This document shows, one piece after another, positions 27,022 to 37,300 of a stretch of 38,346 nucleotides of DNA (position 1 is its first letter; each line of letters begins with the position of its first letter). Origin of the DNA: an uncultured Ralstonia sp. (GTDB taxonomy: Bacteria; Pseudomonadota; Gammaproteobacteria; Burkholderiales; Burkholderiaceae). A program made the position numbers and the translations under genes. The DNA lies in assembly GCA_913056305.1 (NCBI GenBank), contig CAJXMR010000028.1, positions 1-38,346 of the forward strand, in the 5' to 3' direction. The notes beneath the pieces were generated by a model. That model worked only from the letters and a program-made list of their open reading frames with translations, ran no database searches and was not told the DNA's origin.

Positions 27022-28482
27022 ATGTTGCCAAAACACTCCCTTGCGGCCCTCCTCGTTGCCAGCCTGGCAGCCGGGTGTGCCGTCGGCCCGGATTATGTGA
27101 AGCCCGATGCGTCGGTTCCCGAACGATTCCAGGGCCAGACGGCGGTCGAGCAGCGCACCGCCCATGCCGCAGCTGACCTGTCCGCGTGGTGGGCCGGTTT
27201 TGGTGATCCGCAACTCACGCAGTTCGTCCAGCTCGCGTTGGAACAGAATCTGGACCTCGCCCAGGCTTTCGCCCGCGTCACGCAAGCCCGCGCAGGCTTG
27301 GGCGCTGCCAATGCAGCGTTGCTGCCATCGGGCAATGTCACGGGCCAGGCCGCGCGTGCGTACCAGTCCGTCGAAACCCCATTGGGCCGCGTGTTGAACT
27401 CAAGGCCCGGCTTCGACCGCTACGGCAACGCGTTTGAAGCCGATGCAAACGCGAGCTGGGAGTTGGACGTATTCGGCGGTCTGCGCCGTGGCCGAGAGGC
27501 GGCACTGGCGGACTACCAGGCCTCCCAGGCGGGCGCAGTCGCCACACGGCTGGCCGTGGCCGCACAGACTGCCGATATCTACATCACCATCCGCGGCCTG
27601 CAGACGCGCCTGAAGGTGGCCCGTCACCAGGTACAGACGCAGGAGGAATTGCTCTCCACCATCAATCTGCTTTACGGCAAGGGGCTGGCGGCTGAACTTC
27701 AAGTCAGGCAGACCGAAGGCGCACTCGCTCAGGTTCGCGCTTCCATCCCACAGCTTGAGGCGGGCCTCGATGCCGCGATGAATGCGTTGGACGTGATGCT
27801 CGGCTCGCTGCCGGGCACGCACCGGACCGAACTGGCAGAAGACAAAGACATCCCGGCTGCTCCGCAGATTGCGATCAGCGGATCGCCGGGCGAGTTGCTG
27901 AGGCGCCGACCTGACCTCATCGTCGCCGAGCGTCGCCTGGCGGCCTCCAACGCACGCATCGGTGTCGCTATTGCGGAGTACTACCCGAAGTTCTCCCTTA
28001 GCGGCCTGCTGGGCAGCGCCACATCGGTAGGTGCCGGAAGCCTGTTCGGCAGCGGTGCCAGTCAATTTGCGGGCGTGCTCGGTCTGCGCTGGCGCCTGTT
28101 CGACTTCGGCCGTATCAACGCGCAGATCGATCAGGCCAAGGGGCAAGAGGCGGAGATGCTCGCGGCGTACCTGCTCGCCGTGCTGCGCGCCACGGAAGAC
28201 GTGGAAGACGCGTTCTCCGCCCTGGTCAAGCGCGAGGAGCAGGCCGTCGTGCTCACACAAGGCGTGGATTCGCTCGGCCGCGCCCGAAACGCTTCGTTTG
28301 CCGCCTACCAGAAAGGCGTCGTCAGCCTGATCGAAGTCCTGCAAGCCGATGAAAGCCTGCTGCGCGCATCGGACGCGCGCGCCCAGGCGCAAACGGAATC
28401 GGCACGTGCTGCCGTCGCGGCATTCAAGGCGCTGGGCGGTGGCTGGCAACCCGACGAATCAGCCGCCATTGCAAGCAAATAG
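27022..28482 (+). CDS. RND efflux outer-membrane channel (OprM/NodT family lipoprotein)
   Basis: 486 aa. Lipobox LAAGC (Cys at about 19) followed by [17 protein letters not shown], the conserved start of OprM/NodT channels. The mature protein shows two OEP repeats with long helices, including [28 protein letters not shown] and [13 protein letters not shown]. It forms the trimeric TolC-like exit duct of the tripartite pump. It is divergent from the TetR gene and shares its operator. An SDR gene follows 80 bases downstream on the same strand and might be cotranscribed. Confidence 0.95.
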   Translation: MLPKHSLAALLVASLAAGCAVGPDYVKPDASVPERFQGQTAVEQRTAHAAADLSAWWAGFGDPQLTQFVQLALEQNLDLAQAFARVTQARAGLGAANAALLPSGNVTGQAARAYQSVETPLGRVLNSRPGFDRYGNAFEADANASWELDVFGGLRRGREAALADYQASQAGAVATRLAVAAQTADIYITIRGLQTRLKVARHQVQTQEELLSTINLLYGKGLAAELQVRQTEGALAQVRASIPQLEAGLDAAMNALDVMLGSLPGTHRTELAEDKDIPAAPQIAISGSPGELLRRRPDLIVAERRLAASNARIGVAIAEYYPKFSLSGLLGSATSVGAGSLFGSGASQFAGVLGLRWRLFDFGRINAQIDQAKGQEAEMLAAYLLAVLRATEDVEDAFSALVKREEQAVVLTQGVDSLGRARNASFAAYQKGVVSLIEVLQADESLLRASDARAQAQTESARAAVAAFKALGGGWQPDESAAIASK

Positions 28483-28562
28483 TCGCGCCGCGCTTCCAGC
28501 GCAGCGCGTCGCAGCAACCGATTTACCGCAGCTCCAACTCACCCATACAGAAAGAAACTGCC

Positions 28563-29369
28563 ATGTCCAATTCCAAAGTTGTCGTCATCACCGGCGTGTC
28601 TTCGGGCATTGGCCGTGCGACCGCCGCAAAGTTTGCCCTGCGGGGCTGCCGGGTATTCGGCACCGTGCGCAACCTCGCAAAAGCGCGGCCGCTGCCAGGC
28701 GTTGAGCTGGTCGAGATGGATATCCGCGATGAAGTGTCGGTTCAGCAGGGAATCCAGACCATCATTGGGCAGGCCAAGCGCATCGATGTGCTCGTCAACA
28801 GTGCCGGCGTGACGCTGCTGGGCGCGACCGAAGAAACGTCGATCGCCGAAGCGCAGGCGCTATTCGACACCAACGTGTTTGGCATCTTGCGGACCACCCG
28901 AGCCGTATTGCCGCAGATGCGTGCGCAACGTTCGGGAAGAATCATCAACATCAGCTCGGTGCTCGGCTTTCTGCCGGCGCCGTACATGGGCCTCTATTCC
29001 GCATCCAAACACGCGGTGGAGGGGATGTCCGAGACGTTGGACCACGAGGTGCGCAAGTTCGGCATCCGTGTGGTGCTTGTTGAGCCCTCATTTACCAAGA
29101 CCAGTCTGGATACCAACGCTCCCCATGCGGCTTCCAAGGTATCCGCCTACGACGACGAGCGCAGCGTTGTTTCGCAGTCAATTCAAAAAAGTGTCGAAAA
29201 AGCGCCGGAACCCGATGGTGTCGCGCGCACGATCGTCGATGCCGCCCTGGGTGCATGGAAGATGCGCCGCACCCCCAAAGGCGAGGCCTCCCTTCTGAGC
29301 AAGTTGCGCCGTTTCATGCCGGCAGGCCCGGTCGATACGAGTCTGCGCAAGACGTTTGGACTCTCCTGA
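28563..29369 (+). CDS. Short-chain dehydrogenase/reductase (SDR)
   Basis: 268 aa classical [11 protein letters not shown] cofactor motif, VNSAG in place of the usual NNAG, catalytic Ser in [10 protein letters not shown], and LYSASK with the Tyr-x-x-x-Lys pair. The layout matches the oxidoreductases often found with TetR-controlled efflux genes. It lies between the channel gene and an MFS exporter on the plus strand, so it may modify a compound that the pumps then export; that is inference. The N-in-NNAG to S change is tolerated in some SDRs. Confidence 0.92.
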   Translation: MSNSKVVVITGVSSGIGRATAAKFALRGCRVFGTVRNLAKARPLPGVELVEMDIRDEVSVQQGIQTIIGQAKRIDVLVNSAGVTLLGATEETSIAEAQALFDTNVFGILRTTRAVLPQMRAQRSGRIINISSVLGFLPAPYMGLYSASKHAVEGMSETLDHEVRKFGIRVVLVEPSFTKTSLDTNAPHAASKVSAYDDERSVVSQSIQKSVEKAPEPDGVARTIVDAALGAWKMRRTPKGEASLLSKLRRFMPAGPVDTSLRKTFGLS

Positions 29370-29418
29370 AGCGTGTTACCAGAAACAGATCCGGCGCACA
29401 CAGCATCGGAAGAGCCCC

Positions 29419-30864
29419 ATGACGCATCCCGACAACTCCGCCACCACGGCGTCCGCCACGATGGTTCAGGCTTCACCCAACGTGCAACCTAACGCCACGT
29501 CACCTTGGCCGGTGTTCTGGGTTGTCAGCGTTGCGGTGTTTCTTGTCTCGATGGACGGCACGATGCTGTTCGCGGCATTCAGTGCCTTACGTGCGGGATT
29601 TCCTCGCGCTACCGCGGCGGACCTGTCCTGGGTGCTCAATGCCTACACCGTCGCCTATGCAGCAATGCTCATTCCCTCGGGCGGGCTGGCGGACAAACAC
29701 GGGCGCAAAAAGGTGTTTCTGGCCGGCGTAGGGCTGTTTCTGGCGGCGTCGGTTGCGTGTGGTTTGGCGGTCAACGTTGGGTGGCTCGTTGCTGCACGCG
29801 TGCTTCAGGCCATTGGCGCTGCGTTGCTGACGCCCGCATCGCTCTCACTCGTGCTGGCGGCGTTCCCAATCAGCAAGCGTGCGGTGGCGATCAGTCTATG
29901 GGGAGCAGTCGGTGCTCTGGCTGCCGCGGTGGGGCCAAGCCTTGGGGCATTCGTGATCGCATCGATCGGCTGGCAGTGGGCCTTCTACCTGAATGTGCCT
30001 TTGGGCCTGGCTGCCATATGGCGCGGCGCGACACTGCTCACCGAGACAAAACAGCACGCCACCAACCGCCCGCTTGATCTGTTCGGGATGGGCCTGCTGA
30101 TCATCGGGACGGGCGCTTTAGCACTGTCCATTGTGCAATCGGAATCGCATGGTTGGTCGCGCCATGAACTGCTCGGTATTGCCGGCATCGGGCTCTTGAG
30201 CATCCTCGGATTTGTGGCATGGGCGCGCGTTGCTCCCGCACCGCTGTTCGATTTGGGGTTGTTTCGCAACCCGACTTACCGGTACGTCAATCTCGCAACG
30301 TTGAGTTTCGGCACCGCGTTTTCGATGATGTTCTTCGGCTTCTTTTTCTATATGAAGTCGATCTGGCATTACTCGCTGCCATTGGCGGGGCTTGCCATCA
30401 CGCCCGGGCCGCTGCTGGTGATTCCGGTGGCCACCCTCTCAGGCCGAATCGCGAGTCGACATGGCCACCGGCCACTGTTGGTGGTAGGTAGCCTGTTCTA
30501 CGCGAGCAGTGCTGTGTGGTTCTTGCTGGTGCCCGGCATTACACCTGCTTATCTGACGCACTGGCTGCCGGGCATGCTGCTCAGCGGTGTGGGTGTAGGC
30601 ATGGTGTTGCCGTCGCTGTCGGGGGCCGCAGTCAGCCGCTTGCCTGCAGACCACTACGCGGTTGGCGGTGCAATCAATCAGGCAATACGGCAAATCGGTT
30701 CTGTCATGGGAGTCGCTCTGACGGTGCTGCTGCTCGGAAGCGCTGGTTTGCAACGTACCGATTTCAATGCGCTCTACCTGTGCCATATGGGCTTGGCGCT
30801 GCTGACCGCAGTCCTATGTCTGCCCGTCAACACGGTGCCTCACGCCATCGCCAAAACTCGGTGA
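29419..30864 (+). CDS. MFS drug exporter, DHA2 (14-helix) family
   Basis: 481 aa, about 14 hydrophobic segments. Helix 1 carries the DHA2-type SMDGTMLFAAF, helix 2-3 loop the MFS motif GGLADKHGRKKVF, and helix 5 the antiporter motif region WGAVGALAAAVGPSLGAFV. It is a proton-coupled drug exporter. The ATG at 29419 has GGAAGAG before it; a TTG at 29356 overlaps the SDR end and is rejected. Third-position GC is lower than in recG or ubiA, a hint of transfer. It sits in the efflux module directly after an SDR gene. Confidence 0.93.
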   Translation: MTHPDNSATTASATMVQASPNVQPNATSPWPVFWVVSVAVFLVSMDGTMLFAAFSALRAGFPRATAADLSWVLNAYTVAYAAMLIPSGGLADKHGRKKVFLAGVGLFLAASVACGLAVNVGWLVAARVLQAIGAALLTPASLSLVLAAFPISKRAVAISLWGAVGALAAAVGPSLGAFVIASIGWQWAFYLNVPLGLAAIWRGATLLTETKQHATNRPLDLFGMGLLIIGTGALALSIVQSESHGWSRHELLGIAGIGLLSILGFVAWARVAPAPLFDLGLFRNPTYRYVNLATLSFGTAFSMMFFGFFFYMKSIWHYSLPLAGLAITPGPLLVIPVATLSGRIASRHGHRPLLVVGSLFYASSAVWFLLVPGITPAYLTHWLPGMLLSGVGVGMVLPSLSGAAVSRLPADHYAVGGAINQAIRQIGSVMGVALTVLLLGSAGLQRTDFNALYLCHMGLALLTAVLCLPVNTVPHAIAKTR

Positions 30865-31098
30865 CTCCCGCTGCAGCCTACAGGTCAAAGAGGAAATTCG
30901 TGCACACCCCGCTAGAGATGTCGATGGAAATTTCGCCATTCCATGCCCGCTGGCCCTGTCGATGCCAGCCTGAGGAAGGCACTCGGACTCCACTGAAATC
31001 GTTGCCCCGATTCCACATCACCACCAGAACTCGATGAGCCTTTGTTCTGGCGCCTCCGGTTGTCGGGTGAGTCCCATGACCGCTACAGCGATCAGTGA

Positions 31099-31752
31099 CT
31101 CACCGACAAAGCTGCCGTATCCGCAGCGGTGCGGGAAGCGCACGAGCACTTCGGGCGGCTGGATGTCGTCGTCAACAACGCCGGCTTCGGTGTTTTCGGT
31201 TTTGTTGAGGAGCTTACTGAACACGACGTGCGCGCTCAGTTCGATACGAACGTGTTCGGTTCTCTGTGGGTGACGCAAGCGGTATTGCCCTACCTGCGCG
31301 CCCAAGGCAGTGGTCACATCATCATGCTGTCCAGCTTGCTCGGGCTTGCCGCCTTTCCTTCAACCGGTGTGTATAGCGCCTCGAAGGCGGCAATCGAGGG
31401 ACTGGCTGATTCCCTGGCTCAGGAAGTTGCTGCCTTCGGCATCAAGGTCTCCATCATCGAACCCGGCCCCTTTGGCACGGATTTCGCCGGCTCCTCTACG
31501 TATTCTGAACCGCTGGCGCCCTACAACGGCGTGCGGGACGCGGTCAACGCCAGCTTTGCCTCTATGCCGATGGCAGAACCTGCCAGCGTGGGCCCGGCGC
31601 TACTGAAGATTGTCGATGCGGAAAAGCCGCCACTGAGAGTCTTCTTTGGTCCCCTCGCGAGCCAGGTCGTTCCGTACGTCTATGCGGAGCGGCTCAAGGC
31701 ATGGCACGAATGGGCTCATGTCGGCACTGAAGGCGAGGCCGTACACAGCTAA
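31099..31752 (+). pseudogene. 5'-truncated short-chain dehydrogenase
   Basis: The frame begins right after an in-frame TGA (31096-31098) and reads LTDKAAVSAAVREAHEHFGRLD, which corresponds to about residue 60 of a normal SDR. NNAG, the catalytic Ser (MLSSLLG) and VYSASK are all present, and the C-terminal end is complete. The N-terminal Rossmann strand with TGxxxGIG is missing, and none of the 230 bases upstream encodes it in any frame. A GTG at 31129 would give 207 aa but no cofactor site. It is therefore probably dead, although the remaining frame has not decayed, which suggests recent truncation. Confidence 0.8.
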
Positions 31753-31834
31753 GGCACAACCATCGGCCCGGTGCTCGCAGAACTCCCGCGCCTGGCTGAT
31801 GAAATCATCAACTCGCACTCACGATAGGTGGAAC

Positions 31835-32581
31835 ATGAATATCGGCATCATTGGAACCGGCAGTATCGGCGGCACAATTGCGCGTCAGTTAGCGGCCGCC
31901 GGGCACAAGATTCGAGTCGCGAACTCAAGAGGGCCGGATAGCGTTCGAAGCTTTGCGGATGAAATCGGCGCGACAGCCGTTGACGTGAATGACGCAGTCA
32001 AAGGCGCGGATGTGATCATCTTGGCGGTGCCGTTGCCTGCCATGGCCCAGCTTCCCTCAGGTCTGTTTGATGCGCTTCCTGCAGATGTGTCGATCGTGGA
32101 TACAAGCAACTACTATCCCGACTTGCGCGACCCACGAATCCCAGAAATCGACAGCGGCATGCCTGAAAGTGTGTGGGTGTCGAGGAAACTCGGCCGTCCC
32201 GTGATCAAAGCCTTTAACAACATTCTGGCGCACTCGCTCGCACAGCTTGGACGTCCAGAGGGGGCACCAGCTCGTTTAGCCGTCGCCGTAGCGGGTGACA
32301 ATCTCCGGTCGAAGCAGATCGTCATGGCACTCGTGAACGAGACTGGATTCGATCCTGTCGATGCGGGCGCGCTGGAAGAGTCCTGGCGGCAGCAGCCGTC
32401 GACACCCGCCTATTGCTGTGACTATGGCGTGGAGTTGATGAGTAAGGGGCTCGCCGCAGCGCAGAAAGGCGCTGCATCAGAGAAACGTGATCGATTGGCT
32501 GACCTGTTTACCAAGCTGGGGCCCAATCCAAGCCATGCCGATATCATTGCCATGAACCGTTCGCTCAATCCGCTCACTTGA
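31835..32581 (+). CDS. NADPH-dependent F420-reductase-like NAD(P)-binding protein
   Basis: 248 aa. N-terminal GIIGTGSIGGTIARQLAAAGH is a dinucleotide-binding motif of the F420-oxidoreductase/ProC-like superfamily; VANSRGPDS after strand 2 suggests NADP. VIILAVPLPAM and VDTSNYYPD follow, and VIKAFNNILAHSL is the conserved core of the family. AGGTGG lies just before the ATG; upstream frame overlapping the pseudogene is rejected. Members in organisms without F420 act on other substrates, so the substrate is open. It ends the accessory stretch before oxyR. Confidence 0.88.
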   Translation: MNIGIIGTGSIGGTIARQLAAAGHKIRVANSRGPDSVRSFADEIGATAVDVNDAVKGADVIILAVPLPAMAQLPSGLFDALPADVSIVDTSNYYPDLRDPRIPEIDSGMPESVWVSRKLGRPVIKAFNNILAHSLAQLGRPEGAPARLAVAVAGDNLRSKQIVMALVNETGFDPVDAGALEESWRQQPSTPAYCCDYGVELMSKGLAAAQKGAASEKRDRLADLFTKLGPNPSHADIIAMNRSLNPLT

Positions 32582-32748
32582 ACTCAGCCGCAAGAACTGT
32601 GTTCTAACGCCCGTCTCCCGCGGGAAGTGGGCGACCGGTGCTCAACACTAAAGGATGGCGATCGGCCGGTAGGACGTAGGCCACCAGGCATGCACATCCG
32701 CCCATCCCAAGGTAAAATCTATCGGTACCCCAAAGCCGATTGATTGCC

Positions 32749-33696
32749 ATGACGCTCACCGAACTCAAATACATCGTCGCCGTCGCGCGTGAACGCCACT
32801 TCGGCCGCGCTGCCGAGGCCTGCTTCGTCTCGCAGCCGACCCTGTCGGTCGCCATCAAGAAGCTGGAAGACGAACTGGCCGTGCAGATCTTCGAGCGCGG
32901 CGCCTCCGAGGTGAGCGTCACGCCGGTGGGCGAGCAGATCGTCACGCAGGCCCAGCGCGTGCTGGAGCAGACCATGGCGATCCGGGAGATCGCCAAGCAG
33001 GGCATGGACCCGCTGGCCGGGCCGCTGCGCCTGGGTGTGATCTACACGATCGGGCCGTACCTGCTGCCGGCGCTGGTCAAGCAGATGATCGACTCCGTCC
33101 CGCAGATGCCGCTGATGCTGCAGGAGAACTTCACCGTGCGGCTGGTGGAGCTGCTCAAGCAGGGCGAGATCGACTGCGCCATCATGGCCGAGCCGTTTCC
33201 CGAGGCCGGGCTGATGACGGTGCCGCTGTACGACGAGCCCTTCGTGGTGGCAGTGCCGCGCGGCCACGCGTTGGCCAAGGAGCTGGCGGTGGACCCGGAG
33301 GCGCTCAAGCAACAGACCATGCTGCTGCTGGGCAACGGCCATTGCTTCCGCGACCACGTGCTGGGCGTGTGCCCCGAGCTGTCGCGCTTCTCGCAGAACG
33401 CCGACGGCATCCAGAAGACCTTCGAAGGCTCGTCGCTGGAGACCATCCGCCATATGGTGGCCAGCGGGGTCGGCATTACCGTGCTGCCGCGCACTTCGGT
33501 GCCCAACATGCAGCCGGCCGCTTCCGATCTGCTGGCCTACGTGCCGTTCCAGGAGCCGGTGCCGGACCGCCGCGTTGTGCTGGCCTGGCGCAAGAGCTTC
33601 ACCCGCATCGCCGCCATCGAATCGGTGGCCAGGGCGGTCGCGCAATGCGACCTGCCGGGCATCAAGCCGCTGCCGTTCACGCCCCTCGTGCACTGA
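32749..33696 (+). CDS. oxyR: Hydrogen peroxide-sensing regulator OxyR
   Basis: 315 aa LysR-type activator. HTH in the first 60 residues (FGRAAEACFVSQPTLSVAIKKLE). The redox cysteines are Cys199 (GNGHC) and Cys208 (GVCPE), the same numbers as in E. coli OxyR, so disulfide sensing is expected to be intact. The GIGITVLP-type C-terminal segment is present as GVGITVLPRTSVPN. The start MTLTELK is the conserved one; a TTG 9 bases before is rejected. It lies directly upstream of the catalase gene with a 250-base gap that holds an OxyR-like site, and the block continues to dps. Confidence 0.96.
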   Translation: MTLTELKYIVAVARERHFGRAAEACFVSQPTLSVAIKKLEDELAVQIFERGASEVSVTPVGEQIVTQAQRVLEQTMAIREIAKQGMDPLAGPLRLGVIYTIGPYLLPALVKQMIDSVPQMPLMLQENFTVRLVELLKQGEIDCAIMAEPFPEAGLMTVPLYDEPFVVAVPRGHALAKELAVDPEALKQQTMLLLGNGHCFRDHVLGVCPELSRFSQNADGIQKTFEGSSLETIRHMVASGVGITVLPRTSVPNMQPAASDLLAYVPFQEPVPDRRVVLAWRKSFTRIAAIESVARAVAQCDLPGIKPLPFTPLVH

Positions 33697-33746
33697 TCGA
33701 CTGACGCCGCCGTCACACAAATGACGGCGATAGCGCACGTCTAATC

Positions 33747-33763
33747 GATAGATTTAGATTATC
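33747..33763. promoter_or_regulatory. OxyR-box-like half element upstream of the catalase
   Basis: GATAG-ATTTAGA-TTATC fits one dyad of the OxyR consensus (ATAG-7 bases-CTAT) except one base. ATCGATAGA occurs here (33744-33752) and again at 33785-33793, 41 bases on. A full four-site array is not seen, so this is a candidate only. Confidence 0.4.
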
Positions 33764-33845
33764 AAATTCACGAATAAATAGCGTATCGATAGACTGTTCT
33801 CCATGGTGAGCCCGCTGCTCATCCCACCTCACCCTGGAGCCCGTC

Positions 33846-33920
33846 ATGTCCCTGCGCCTTGCCCCGACCGCCGTCGCGACCGTGCTGGAGTGGCTCGCTT
33901 CCTATGGTGAATCGCACTGA
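33846..33920 (+). CDS. Possible 24-aa leader peptide before the catalase gene
   Basis: [20 protein letters not shown] and four more residues, ending 29 bases before the catalase ATG. GGAG lies 7 bases before its start and the codons match local use. It could be a short leader affecting catalase expression, or chance. No homology is known to me. Confidence 0.35.
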   Translation: MSLRLAPTAVATVLEWLASYGESH

Positions 33921-33949
33921 ACCCACCCCGCATTCACGAGGACGACTCC

Positions 33950-35389
33950 ATGAGCAAAGACATCCTGACCACCGCCGCCGGCGCACCCGTTGTCGACAAC
34001 CAGAATTCGCTGACCGCCGGCCCGCGTGGCCCGATGCTGCTGGAAGACGTGTGGTTCCTGGAGAAGCTCGCCCACTTCGACCGCGAGGTGATCCCCGAGC
34101 GCCGCGTGCACGCCAAGGGCTCGGGCGCCTTCGGCACCTTCACCGTCACGCACGACATCACGCAGTACACCAAGGCCTCGATCTTTGCCGAAGTCGGCAA
34201 GCAGACGCCGCTGTTCCTGCGCTTCTCGACCGTGGCCGGCGAGCGCGGCGCGGCCGATGCCGAGCGCGATCCGCGTGGCTTCGCCATCAAGTTCTACACC
34301 GACGAAGGTAACTGGGATCTGGTCGGCAACAACACGCCGGTGTTTTTCTTGCGCGATCCGCTCAAGTTTCCGGACTTCATCCACACGCAAAAACGTGACC
34401 CGCGCACCAACCTGCGCAGCGCCGTCGCGGCGTGGGATTTCTTCTCGAAGAACCCCGAGACGCTGCACCAGGTGACGATCGTGATGAGCGATCGCGGCAT
34501 CCCCAAGACGCTGCGCCACATGGATGGCTTCGGCTCGCACACCTTCTCGCTCATCAACGAAGCGGGCGAGCGCTTCTGGGTCAAGTTCCACTTCAAGACC
34601 CAGCAGGGCATCCAGAACTACACCAACGAAGAGGCCGCGCAAGTGGTGGCGCAGGACCGCGAAAGCTCGCAGCGCGATCTGGTTGACAGCATCGAACGTG
34701 GCGACTTCCCGCGCTGGGACTTGCGCATGCAGATCATGCCGGAGGCCGATGCGGCCCAGTACCACATCAACCCGTTCGACCTGACCAAGGTGTGGCCGCA
34801 CCAGGATTACCCGCTCATCGACGTGGGCGTACTGGAGCTGAACCGCAACCCCGATAACTACTTTGCCGAGGTCGAGCAGTCCGCCTTCACGCCGGCCAAC
34901 GTGGTGCCGGGCATCGGCTTCTCGCCCGACAAGATGCTGCAGGGCCGCCTGTTCTCGTACGGCGACACGCAGCGCTACCGCCTGGGCGTGAACCACCACC
35001 AGATTCCGGTGAATGCGCCCAAGTGCCCGTTCCACAACAGCTTCCACCGTGACGGCGCGATGCGTACCGACGGCAACCTCGGCAGCAAGCTCAACTACGA
35101 GCCCAACCGCGAGGGCGCCTTCGCCCAGGACCGCCGTGGCGAAGAGCCACCGCTCAAGCTCGAAGGCGCCGCCGCCCGCTACGACCACCGCGTTGATGCG
35201 GACTACTACAGCCAGGCTGGCGCGCTGTTCCGGCTGTTTGACGAAGGCCAGCGCCAGCGCTTGTTCGCGACCATCGCCGGGGCGATGGCCGGGGTGCCGG
35301 AAGACATCCAGCGTGCGCAGATCGAGCACTTCACCAAGGCCGACCCGGCCTATGGTGCGGGCGTCAAGTCGGCGCTCGGTTTGAAGTAA
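33950..35389 (+). CDS. Monofunctional haem catalase (clade 3-like)
   Basis: 479 aa, the short-subunit size. It disproportionates hydrogen peroxide in the cytosol. The active-site region reads [20 protein letters not shown] with catalytic His54; Asn127 lies in [10 protein letters not shown]; the proximal haem-ligand signature is [14 protein letters not shown] with Tyr near 337. GAGGA precedes the ATG. The position after oxyR, with GATAG-type elements between, indicates peroxide induction. Without a search I do not choose between katA and katE names used for such genes in this group. Confidence 0.96.
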   Translation: MSKDILTTAAGAPVVDNQNSLTAGPRGPMLLEDVWFLEKLAHFDREVIPERRVHAKGSGAFGTFTVTHDITQYTKASIFAEVGKQTPLFLRFSTVAGERGAADAERDPRGFAIKFYTDEGNWDLVGNNTPVFFLRDPLKFPDFIHTQKRDPRTNLRSAVAAWDFFSKNPETLHQVTIVMSDRGIPKTLRHMDGFGSHTFSLINEAGERFWVKFHFKTQQGIQNYTNEEAAQVVAQDRESSQRDLVDSIERGDFPRWDLRMQIMPEADAAQYHINPFDLTKVWPHQDYPLIDVGVLELNRNPDNYFAEVEQSAFTPANVVPGIGFSPDKMLQGRLFSYGDTQRYRLGVNHHQIPVNAPKCPFHNSFHRDGAMRTDGNLGSKLNYEPNREGAFAQDRRGEEPPLKLEGAAARYDHRVDADYYSQAGALFRLFDEGQRQRLFATIAGAMAGVPEDIQRAQIEHFTKADPAYGAGVKSALGLK

Positions 35390-35460
35390 TGAAGTGGGGC
35401 GCGCGGCGAAGGCTCGGAAACGGCTAGCCAAGCCGCGCGCCGGTTTGAAGGAGAAAGATC

Positions 35461-35703
35461 ATGGCAATGGTGCGAATGTTCGTTTCGGAATGGCAGGCGT
35501 TTGCTGGCGCGGTGCAGGCCTCGCGCCACGATGTGCCCACGCTGGCCGGCATGCCCGGCAGCGTGGCCGGTGGTCGCGGGGTCCGCACCGCCGATCATGC
35601 CCGTCTGGCGCGCAAATGGATGCGCAAACAGATCGGCCTGACCATCGTAGGGGCCGGCGCCATGATCCTGTTCCTGCATGGCATGGTGCAGCTGACGGCG
35701 TAG
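35461..35703 (+). CDS. Small single-helix membrane protein of the peroxide block
   Basis: 80 aa. The first half is soluble (MAMVRMFVSEWQAFAGAVQA and onwards); the end is one hydrophobic helix after a basic stretch (KWMRKQIGLTIVGAGAMILFLHGMVQL), so the N-terminus should be cytoplasmic. AAGGAG lies 8 bases before the ATG, good support for translation. It lies 71 bases after the catalase and 141 before dps, probably in the same regulated unit. I do not recognise a family. Confidence 0.7.
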   Translation: MAMVRMFVSEWQAFAGAVQASRHDVPTLAGMPGSVAGGRGVRTADHARLARKWMRKQIGLTIVGAGAMILFLHGMVQLTA

Positions 35704-35782
35704 TCGCCTTCGTCACATGCCGATGCCATAATCGCAGCCTGTTGCCGCATCGGCGACCGAACGAAAGGCTTGAAGCACGCGC

Positions 35783-35807
35783 GGTCCGACCCTACCTGGG
35801 TTGGACC
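35783..35807 (+). other. Hairpin between the small membrane gene and dps
   Basis: GGTCCGACCC-TACCT-GGGTTGGACC: 10-base arms with one G-T wobble around a 5-base loop, followed 6 bases later by TTTTT. It could be a terminator for the upstream gene or a structure in the dps leader, 38 bases before its ATG. Confidence 0.45.
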
Positions 35808-35844
35808 ACCACGTTTTTGCACACCACTTTTCAGGGGAACCCAG

Positions 35845-36342
35845 ATGGCCAAGAAAAGCAGCAGCGTTGCTGCCACCCAGATCAACATCGGTATCGCCGA
35901 CAAGGACCGCAAGAAGATCGCCGAAGGCCTGTCGCGCCTGCTCGCCGATACCTATTCGCTCTACCTGAAGACGCATTACTTCCACTGGAACGTGACCGGC
36001 CCGATGTTCAACTCGCTGCATCTGATGTTCGAGACGCAGTACAACGAACTGTGGAACGCCGTCGACCCGGTGGCCGAGCGCATCCGCGCGCTGGGCTATC
36101 CGGCGCCGGGTTCGTACTCGGAATTCGCCAAGCTGTCGTCGATCCCGGAATCGAAGGGCGTGCCTGAGGCGATGGACATGGTGCGCGAGCTGGTGGCCGG
36201 CCACGAGGCCGTCACGCGCACGGCCCGCGCCCTGTTCCCGGATGTCGACAAGGCCGCGGACGAGCCGACCGCCGACCTGCTCACGCAACGCATGGACATC
36301 CACGAAAAGACCGCGTGGATGCTGCGCTCGCTGCTGGCGTAA
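35845..36342 (+). CDS. dps: Dps ferritin-like DNA-protecting protein
   Basis: 165 aa. The dodecameric mini-ferritin oxidises Fe(II) with hydrogen peroxide and protects DNA. The ferroxidase ligands are all present with constant offset from E. coli: His47, His59, Glu63, Asp74 and Glu78 ([27 protein letters not shown]). The Lys-rich N-terminus ([10 protein letters not shown]) is short, so DNA binding may be weak. GGGGA precedes the ATG; a frame from 35770 through the hairpin is rejected. Its place after oxyR and the catalase fits OxyR control. Confidence 0.96.
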   Translation: MAKKSSSVAATQINIGIADKDRKKIAEGLSRLLADTYSLYLKTHYFHWNVTGPMFNSLHLMFETQYNELWNAVDPVAERIRALGYPAPGSYSEFAKLSSIPESKGVPEAMDMVRELVAGHEAVTRTARALFPDVDKAADEPTADLLTQRMDIHEKTAWMLRSLLA

Positions 36343-36362
36343 TCGCGTCAGCCGGAAGGACT

Positions 36363-36397
36363 AAAATGGCGCCTTGCCTCGTGCAGGCGCCATTTTT
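36363..36397. terminator. Bidirectional-looking terminator after dps
   Basis: A perfect 12-bp stem AAAATGGCGCCT/AGGCGCCATTTT with a 10-base loop and a following T-rich end (TTTTTCTT), 20 bases after the dps stop. It separates dps from ubiA. Confidence 0.85.
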
Positions 36398-36412
36398 CTT
36401 TGGTGATTCCCC

Positions 36413-37288
36413 ATGCAGTCTTCCACCGCCCACCCCAGCCGCCTCGTGCTCTATGCGCGCCTGATGCGCATGGACAAGCCGATCGGCACGCTGCTGCTGC
36501 TGTGGCCGACGCTGTGGTCGCTGTGGATGGCCGCCGACGGGCACCCGCCGCTCTCGCTGGTGGTGATCTTCACGGTCGGTACCTTCCTCATGCGCTCGGC
36601 CGGCTGCGCCGTCAACGACTGGGCCGACCGCGACTTCGACAAGCACGTCAAGCGCACCAAGGAGCGGCCCATCACCGCCGGCCTGATCGCCCCGTGGGAG
36701 GCGCTGGCGGTGGCCGCCGTGCTGTCGCTGATCGCCTTCACGCTGATCCTGCCGCTCAATGCGCTGACCAAGTGGATGTCGGTGGCGGCGGTGGTGATTG
36801 CCGGCACGTATCCTTTCTTCAAGCGCTTCTTTGCGATTCCGCAGGCGTACCTGGGCATCGCGTTTGGCTTTGGCATTCCGATGGCCTACGCGGCCGTGCA
36901 GGACCAGGTGCCCGTGCTGGCCTGGCTGATGCTGATCGGCAATGTGTTCTGGGCCGTCGCTTATGACACCGCCTATGCCATGGTCGATCGCGATGACGAC
37001 CTGCTCATCGGTATCAAGACCTCGGCCATTACCTTCGGCCGCTTTGATGTGGCGGCGATCATGCTGTGCTACGTGGGGTTCTTTGGGATCATGGCCTGGG
37101 CTGGTCATGTGATGGCGCTCGGCGTGGCGTTCTGGATCGGGATGGCGGCGGCCGTGGCGCTGGCGCTTTGGTACTACCCGATGCTGCGGACGCGTGATCG
37201 GATGAAGTGTTTCTTCGTGTTCCGCCATAACAACTGGCTGGGCGCTTGCGTGTTTGCCGGCGTGGCGGTCGCCTACGCACTGCGCTAA
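36413..37288 (+). CDS. ubiA: 4-hydroxybenzoate octaprenyltransferase
   Basis: 291 aa membrane prenyltransferase that attaches the polyprenyl chain to 4-hydroxybenzoate in ubiquinone synthesis. First Asp motif: [19 protein letters not shown]; second: [13 protein letters not shown]; about eight hydrophobic helices. The N-terminus [17 protein letters not shown] is the UbiA signature. It begins 16 bases past the dps terminator and ends with its own terminator, so it is probably transcribed separately; its promoter is not obvious. Confidence 0.96.
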   Translation: MQSSTAHPSRLVLYARLMRMDKPIGTLLLLWPTLWSLWMAADGHPPLSLVVIFTVGTFLMRSAGCAVNDWADRDFDKHVKRTKERPITAGLIAPWEALAVAAVLSLIAFTLILPLNALTKWMSVAAVVIAGTYPFFKRFFAIPQAYLGIAFGFGIPMAYAAVQDQVPVLAWLMLIGNVFWAVAYDTAYAMVDRDDDLLIGIKTSAITFGRFDVAAIMLCYVGFFGIMAWAGHVMALGVAFWIGMAAAVALALWYYPMLRTRDRMKCFFVFRHNNWLGACVFAGVAVAYALR

Positions 37289-37300
37289 CGATTTGGATTG

